Shown piece by piece: positions 59,736 to 64,000 of a stretch of 64,000 nucleotides of DNA. Source of the stretch: Bog-473 sp963824195 (lineage in GTDB: Bacteria; Actinomycetota; Acidimicrobiia; Acidimicrobiales; RAAP-2). Location of the stretch: contig CAWGOJ010000005.1 in assembly GCA_963824195.1 (NCBI GenBank), positions 1 through 64,000 of the forward strand. Reading direction: 5' to 3'. Within the stretch, counting starts at the first letter, position 1, and each line of letters begins with the position of its first letter. A model generated the notes under the pieces. The model worked only from the letters and a program-made list of their open reading frames with translations. It did not search any database and was not told where the DNA came from. Made by a program: the position numbers and the translations under genes.

Positions 59736-60430
59736 CGTATCCGAGAGCGGTACCGGTAGCCGAAACCCCGCACCGTCTCGATCGGAGTGTCGTCCCCCTC
59801 GCCCCACCCCAGCTTGCGCCGGAGTCGCAACACGGCGTACTTGACCCGTGACGGGGCCAACCCGCTCGGGTCGTCCCAGGCCAGCTCTATGAGCTGGTCC
59901 GGCGACAGGACCTGGCCCTGATGACGGACCAGGGTGGCCAGGAGGCGGTACTCGGTCGGGGTCAGGACGATCGCGTCGCCGTCGACCACGACCTCCTGCC
60001 GGGCGAAGTCGAGATGGAGCGTGCCGTCGTCGAAGGCGGTCACCGGCTCCCCGCGGGACACCTGACGGCGGCTGATGGCCTGCAGGCGGGCGAGGAGCTC
60101 GACCTTTCCGAATGGCTTGGTCAGGTAGTCGTCGGCGCCCGCGTTGAGCCCGCGCACCTTGTCGCGCTCGGTTCCCAGGGCGGTCAGCATGAGGACGGGC
60201 ACGTCGCTCATGTCTCGGATCCGCTCGAGGACCTGCCAGCCGTCCAGGTCGGGGAGCCCCACGTCGAGGATGACGATGTCCGGATGACGCTGGTGGAATT
60301 GGCGTACCCCGTCGCGGCCCTCGGTGGCCTCCGCGACCACGAAACCCTCCCGTTCGAGCAGGGTCCTCAGGAGCTGGCGGATGTCCGCCTCGTCCTCGAT
60401 GACCAGCACGGAGATATGACCATCTCGCAT
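59732..60430 (-). CDS. OmpR/PhoB-type response regulator
   Basis: The 232-residue product has a receiver domain (VLVIEDEADIRQLLRTLLER; phospho-Asp in DIVILDVGLPDLDGWQVLER near residue 54; switch Thr in MLTALG; Lys in DYLTKPFGK). A winged-helix DNA-binding domain follows (YRLLATLVRHQGQVLSPDQL, VKYAVLRLRRKLG, TVRGFGYRY). It is coupled to the histidine kinase gene downstream. An imperfect operator-like palindrome lies 32 bases ahead of its start. Confidence 0.92.
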   Translation of the reverse strand: MRDGHISVLVIEDEADIRQLLRTLLEREGFVVAEATEGRDGVRQFHQRHPDIVILDVGLPDLDGWQVLERIRDMSDVPVLMLTALGTERDKVRGLNAGADDYLTKPFGKVELLARLQAISRRQVSRGEPVTAFDDGTLHLDFARQEVVVDGDAIVLTPTEYRLLATLVRHQGQVLSPDQLIELAWDDPSGLAPSRVKYAVLRLRRKLGWGEGDDTPIETVRGFGYRYRSRIR

Positions 60431-60461
60431 CAGGTGGCAACTGTACTGGGCAAACAGGTCA

Positions 60462-60473
60462 ATTCACGTGAAT
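60462..60473. promoter_or_regulatory. 12-bp palindrome upstream of the response-regulator gene
   Basis: ATTCACGTGAAT is a perfect 12-base palindrome about 32 bases before the response-regulator start, in the divergent spacer towards yajC. It could be an operator for the regulator itself or another dimeric protein. Only the symmetry is observed. Confidence 0.35.
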
Positions 60474-60626
60474 GAAGCAGACACCCGGTTCCAGGGATTG
60501 GTTCTCAGATCGACAAATTGGCGGCCGTGGGCAGCTCACCACCCCGGTTCGGCCTCCATCGGCGCTGTGGCCTGCAGGAATGCGCGGCGCGGTCCGCTCA
60601 GGCACGAAGGGAGGAGCAGTACAGGG

Positions 60627-60711
60627 AGCGAAAGGTGCGCCGGTCCGGGCCGTCGGTTCCCCTCGGATCTCTCCGACCGACGGCCTCAGAAGGCCGGCGC
60701 ACCTCTTCGCT
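60627..60711 (+). ncRNA. Long structured hairpin, candidate RNA element
   Basis: Three nested arms pair perfectly: AGCGAA (60627-60632) with TTCGCT (60706-60711), GGTGCGCCGG (60634-60643) with CCGGCGCACC (60694-60703), and GGCCGTCGGT (60648-60657) with ACCGACGGCC (60676-60685). The loop can form a further TCGGA/TCCGA hairpin. No U-run follows, so it is not a simple terminator. It lies in 600 bases without a gene, about 330 bases before yajC. It may be a small RNA or leader structure; the strand is not certain. Confidence 0.45.
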
Positions 60712-61042
60712 GCACCTTCCCCCCGCGGTGTTCCCCCCGTGAGAATCCGTTCCCCTTCACCGGACTCCCACGTTGGTCGCCCCCCTCTGAACGACCATCA
60801 CCGTGAGGTTGCTGTACTGATGGTCCGTACTTTGCCCAACCGCCGTCGCAAGGGTGGCCGTTTTGGGTTGCAGTTCGGTTGCGCCCGGGCATGCGCCGCC
60901 GTGCGGGCGAACTGGGCCGTTATTCCTCGAGCCCCGGCCGCCGCGGCCCTCGTGGGCACGGCGCCGCCGGACAGTGCCCGGGAGAACCGGAACCCAGGCA
61001 CTAGGGTGGCGCTTCGCAACCGCTTAGGTCCGAGGATCTCTC
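60712..61042. other. Leader region of yajC-secD-secF
   Basis: This stretch shows no supported gene. TAGGGT near 61002 is a possible -10, and GAGGAT just before the yajC ATG acts as ribosome binding site. The C-rich run at 60717-60740 is unusual. Confidence 0.4.
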
Positions 61043-61534
61043 ATGACACCAACCCCGGCGCTGGTCCACTTCGTGGTCGCCGCCACCTCTTCCAAGAGTT
61101 CGAACCCGCTGCTGACCCTGCTGCCGCTGCTGGCGATCGGGGCTCTCGGCTATTTCTTCTTCATCAAGCCCCAGCAGAGGAAGGCGAAGGCGGCCCGGGA
61201 GTCCCAGAGCTCGGGGATCGAGATCGGGGACGAGGTGCAGACCGTCGGCGGCGTCATCGGGACCGTGCTCGAGATCCACGGCGACCGCTACACCCTCCTG
61301 ACCGGAGCGCTCGGGGACGACGGCAACCTCGACGGCCCCCAGCCGACGCGCATCGTCTTCGTCCGCCAAGCCATCGCCAGGAAGATCGAGCCGATCGAGG
61401 ACGTGCGCATCAACGACCAACCTGTCACGGACGTGGTGCACCACGACGACAGCGGCGAGGCCGACATCGACGATGTCGGCGGTGATGGTGCTCCCAGCAG
61501 TGGAGAGCAAGGCGGGGAGGCTGAAGAGGCGTGA
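61043..61534 (+). CDS. yajC: Preprotein translocase subunit YajC
   Basis: The 163-residue product has one N-terminal membrane segment (LLTLLPLLAIGALGYFFFI, about residues 23-41), then the YajC hallmark KPQQRKAKAARESQSSGIEI, GDEVQTVGGVIGTVLEIHGD. A long acidic tail (residues 130-163) follows, which many YajC proteins lack. It joins SecDF at the Sec translocon. Its stop overlaps the secD GTG (GTGA). Confidence 0.93.
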   Translation: MTPTPALVHFVVAATSSKSSNPLLTLLPLLAIGALGYFFFIKPQQRKAKAARESQSSGIEIGDEVQTVGGVIGTVLEIHGDRYTLLTGALGDDGNLDGPQPTRIVFVRQAIARKIEPIEDVRINDQPVTDVVHHDDSGEADIDDVGGDGAPSSGEQGGEAEEA

Positions 61535-63159
61535 GCCCCAAGTCGGGGGGCCGGGCCCAGCGACGACAGCGGCGCAACCTCCTCATCAGCGTCCTGGTGG
61601 TGGTGGCGATCTCGGTGGGGTCGTTCGCGGCCGTGTTCGCTGCGAAGTGGTCACCGCGTCTCGGGCTGGACCTCGCGGGAGGTGTCTCGGTCGTCTACAC
61701 GGCCCCTCCGCACGTCAGTCAGGCCGACCTGAACGAGACGGTCAACATCTTGAACCTCCGGGTCAACGGGCTCGGCGTGTCCGGCGCGCAGGTGCAGACA
61801 ACGGGGACGAACCAGATCTCGGTCTCCATCCCCGGCGTCACGAACGCGCAGCAGGTCCTCGCAGAAATCGGGCAGACGGCTCGCATGTACTTCCGGCCCG
61901 TGCTGTGCTTCGCGTACCCCCAGGGCGTTCCGAAGGGCTCGAAGACGAAGGTGCTGCCGCCGGGGATCGAGCCCATCCCCGCCTGCACATCGTCGTCCGA
62001 GCTGACGGCGGCCAACCTCGCGGTCACACCCAACAACTCACCTCAAGGCTATTCGTCGAACAACGTGCCGCCGGACTCGCAGTACATCGCGTACCCGTCG
62101 ACGAGCGTCAACAAGCCCGGCTACGAGACCAGTACCGTCCTCCTTCCGGGTCTCGCCGCCAGCGGCAGCGCCAACGGGGGCGAGCGGTACGTCCTCGGGC
62201 CGGCGCAGATGACCGGGCACTCCATCTCCAGCGCAACAGCCACGCAAAACCAGACCGGGCAGTGGGTGGTGGACTACTCGCTGGCCGGCGCCGCCGGATC
62301 GGCCCTCTGGGACAAGGTGGCGCAGGAGAACTTCCACCAGCTGCTGGGCATCGAGCTCGACGGGGTCGTCTACTCGGCGCCCATCATCCAGCCCACCCAG
62401 AGCAGCTTCACCTCCTTCGACGGCAAGGGCGAGATCTCGGGCAACCTGAGCCAGGCGGACGCCCAGAACCTGGCGCAGGCGATGAACTTCGGCGCGCTGC
62501 CCGTCACCCTCAAGGCCGCCACCTCCGAGACCGTCTCGGCCACCCTCGGCCACTCGGCGCTGGTCGCCGGCCTGGGCGCCGGGATCGCCGGGCTCATCTT
62601 GGTGCTGCTCTACGTGCTGCTGTACTACCGGGCGCTGGGGCTGGTGGTCATCTCCGGGCTGGTGCTGACGGCAATGATGCTGTGGGCCATCATCTCGGCG
62701 CTCGGGCACACGTCGGTGGCCCCCAGCTTCGACCTCGCGGGCATCACCGGCCTGATCGTCTCCATCGGCATCACGGTGGACTCCTACATCGTCTACTTCG
62801 AGCGATTGAAGGACGAGACCAGATCGGGCCGATCGGTCCGGACCTCGGTCGACCGCGGCTTCAAGAGCGCGTGGCGGACGGTCTGGGCGGCCGACTTCGT
62901 GTCGCTGTTGGCCGCCATCGTCCTGTACTTCGTCGCCGTCGGGAACGTCAAGGGCTTCGCGTTCTTCCTCGGGCTCTCGACGATCATGGACATGGCCGTG
63001 ACCTGGTTCTACACGCGACCGCTCGTCATCCTCCTGGGCCAGAGCCCCCGGCTGCAGGGTTCGGGGGCCTTCAGCATCGCCACCGGACTCGGTGCGGGCC
63101 CGCAGGCGCAGGGACTGCCGGCACCGGTCGGGGTCGGCGCCGGGGGTGGTGGCTCGTGA
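61531..63159 (+). CDS. secD: Protein translocase subunit SecD
   Basis: The 542-residue product has TM1 (LLISVLVVVAISVGSFAAVF) and SecD motif SPRLGLDLAGGVSVVYTAP near residue 45. Outer P1 domains hold VNGLGVSGAQVQTTGTNQIS and SIPGVTNAQQVLAEIGQTAR. Five C-terminal TMs follow, with FDLAGITGLIVSIGITVDSY, IVYFERLKDE and ETRSGRSVRTSVDRGF. It uses the proton gradient with SecF to pull exported proteins outward. The stop overlaps the secF GTG. Confidence 0.95.
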   Translation: MSPKSGGRAQRRQRRNLLISVLVVVAISVGSFAAVFAAKWSPRLGLDLAGGVSVVYTAPPHVSQADLNETVNILNLRVNGLGVSGAQVQTTGTNQISVSIPGVTNAQQVLAEIGQTARMYFRPVLCFAYPQGVPKGSKTKVLPPGIEPIPACTSSSELTAANLAVTPNNSPQGYSSNNVPPDSQYIAYPSTSVNKPGYETSTVLLPGLAASGSANGGERYVLGPAQMTGHSISSATATQNQTGQWVVDYSLAGAAGSALWDKVAQENFHQLLGIELDGVVYSAPIIQPTQSSFTSFDGKGEISGNLSQADAQNLAQAMNFGALPVTLKAATSETVSATLGHSALVAGLGAGIAGLILVLLYVLLYYRALGLVVISGLVLTAMMLWAIISALGHTSVAPSFDLAGITGLIVSIGITVDSYIVYFERLKDETRSGRSVRTSVDRGFKSAWRTVWAADFVSLLAAIVLYFVAVGNVKGFAFFLGLSTIMDMAVTWFYTRPLVILLGQSPRLQGSGAFSIATGLGAGPQAQGLPAPVGVGAGGGGS

Positions 63160-64000
63160 GCGACACCAAGGGCCCGGGGCGGGACGGACAGGACGGGAGC
63201 TCCCTCGACGACGTCAGCGAAGAGGACGTCGAGCAGCTCGAAGAGAGCGTCGACACCGAGGACCTCGACGAGGAGGAGCTCGTCAGCCTCGATGACGCCG
63301 CCCGCGCCCTGTTGGCCAAGCCGCGGCGGGGTCACGGCCCCATCGCCCGGCTCTACCGGGGCGAGACCCGCTTCGACTTCGTGGGCAAGCGGCGGATCTG
63401 GTTCAGCATCTCGACGGCCATCATCCTGCTCGGGATCATCTCGATCGTCCTGCGGGGCGGGCTGAACCTCGGGATCGAGTTCAAGGGCGGGACCGAGTGG
63501 ACCATCGCCGCTCCGGGCGTGACCCAGACCGAGGCCGTCAACGCCCTGAAGAACACCGGGGTGATCGATCCGACCGTGGAACTGCTCGGCACCGGGAGCA
63601 AGCAGACGCTCAACGTGCAGTCCGACATCAACAGGCTGTCGCAGTCCCAGCAGGACGCCGTGAGCGCGAACGTCCAGAAGGCGCTGCTCGAGGTCACGGC
63701 GGCGCACGGACCCAAGTCCGCACCGACGACCACCACGACGGCCAAGCCGACGACGACCACGACGAAGCCCACCACCACGACGACGGCCAAGGCGGGCGCC
63801 GCTGCCGGGTCCACCACGACCACGGTGCCGGCCAACGCCGTGCCCAAGACGGTGACCGACAAGATCAGCATCACCACGGTCGGCCCGACCTGGGGCTCGT
63901 CCATTACCGACAAGGCCATCGAGGCGCTCATCATCTTCTTCATCGTGGTGGCCATCTACATCAGCATCCGCTTCGAGCCGAAGATGGCCCTGGCCGCTTT
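63156..64000 (+). CDS. secF: Protein translocase subunit SecF, 3' partial
   Basis: The GTG at 63156 overlaps the secD stop (GTGA). The N-terminus (residues 1-60) is hydrophilic and strongly acidic (SEEDVEQLEESVDTEDLDEE). TM1 (IWFSISTAIILLGIISIVLR) is near residue 85, followed by the SecF motif LNLGIEFKGGTEW. The outer domain carries an unusual Thr-rich run (repeats of TTTTTAKP) of about 35 residues before ITTVGPTWGSSITDKAIEAL, the second conserved block. The gene runs off the window, so the remaining TMs are unseen. Confidence 0.93.
   Translation, partial: MSDTKGPGRDGQDGSSLDDVSEEDVEQLEESVDTEDLDEEELVSLDDAARALLAKPRRGHGPIARLYRGETRFDFVGKRRIWFSISTAIILLGIISIVLRGGLNLGIEFKGGTEWTIAAPGVTQTEAVNALKNTGVIDPTVELLGTGSKQTLNVQSDINRLSQSQQDAVSANVQKALLEVTAAHGPKSAPTTTTTAKPTTTTTKPTTTTTAKAGAAAGSTTTTVPANAVPKTVTDKISITTVGPTWGSSITDKAIEALIIFFIVVAIYISIRFEPKMALAA

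Noticed and set aside
57816..60440. A single 874-codon frame covering the kinase and its regulator
   Set aside because: The upstream part is a shadow of the response-regulator gene in another frame; the kinase starts at the GTG at 59735.
60590..60711. T-box-like look of the region before and in the long hairpin (GGAG...AGTA...AGCGA)
   Set aside because: No AGGGTGG T-box bulge or antiterminator is seen, and no aminoacyl-tRNA synthetase or amino-acid gene follows.
60627..60711. Hairpin as a signal recognition particle RNA
   Set aside because: The conserved apical GGAA-type tetraloop and asymmetric loop of SRP RNA are absent.
1..64000. tRNA, rRNA genes, CRISPR arrays and intact insertion sequences
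   Set aside because: I looked for cloverleaf-like and repeat-spacer patterns by eye and for intact transposases, and found none; a tRNAscan or Infernal run would settle this.

Overview
The window is GC-rich bacterial DNA with actinobacterial gene order. A conserved backbone can be followed: thrS, a HIT protein, pgsA, a PIM acyltransferase and PimA-like mannosyltransferase, an HtpX-like protease, pdxS-pdxT, then yebC, ruvC-ruvA-ruvB, yajC-secD-secF. PIM-type lipid genes, short-spaced TANNNT promoters, GTG/TTG starts and the lack of a mycolate gene set suggest a deep-branching actinobacterium, possibly Acidimicrobiia. That placement is inference; no rRNA or tRNA gene was seen.

Layout. 1-7.2 kb: glycan genes (a tandem GT4 fusion cut by the window edge, an asparagine synthetase, an FkbM methyltransferase, a GT4) with a decayed serine-recombinase remnant. 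7.2-8.1 kb: little intact coding, with a broken exported-protein gene. 8.1-12 kb: a compact cassette of a nucleotidyltransferase-fold protein, a Tat-exported Pro/Gly/Ser-rich protein with a sorting-signal-like tail, an HprK-like P-loop kinase, a PqqD-like protein and a C-terminally damaged PhyH dioxygenase. This is the best candidate for an undescribed peptide- or protein-modification system. 12-27.6 kb: the housekeeping backbone (thrS to pdxT and purU). 27.6-50.5 kb: an inserted polysaccharide island. 50.5-64 kb: hydrolase, yebC, ruvCAB, an ABC exporter, a two-component system and yajC-secD-secF (secF is cut by the window end).

The polysaccharide island is almost one continuous minus-strand unit of about 21 kb. 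It starts from a probable leaderless promoter at about 50.48 kb, and nearly every gene overlaps the next by 1-14 nt. Its order is initiating sugar-phosphate transferase, CDP-glucose dehydratase, glucose-1-phosphate cytidylyltransferase, tandem methyltransferase, GT4, methyltransferase-GT2 fusion, ABC ATPase and permease, GT2, GT2, Wzz-like protein, degenerate CpsD-like ATPase, GT2, Wzy-like polymerase, four GT4s, a membrane-anchored glycosidase-like protein and a small protein. A SARP/BTAD regulator faces it from the far end. That regulator lies behind a promoter carrying three 12-bp repeats spaced by exactly 21 bp.

Caution: thrS (twice), a low-molecular-weight phosphatase, a lipoprotein, an EF-G-like GTPase and a cupredoxin, all between 12 and 20.6 kb, each carry single-base frameshifts that restore a sensible family sequence when bridged. 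Because thrS should be essential, most of these are probably sequence errors rather than true pseudogenes.
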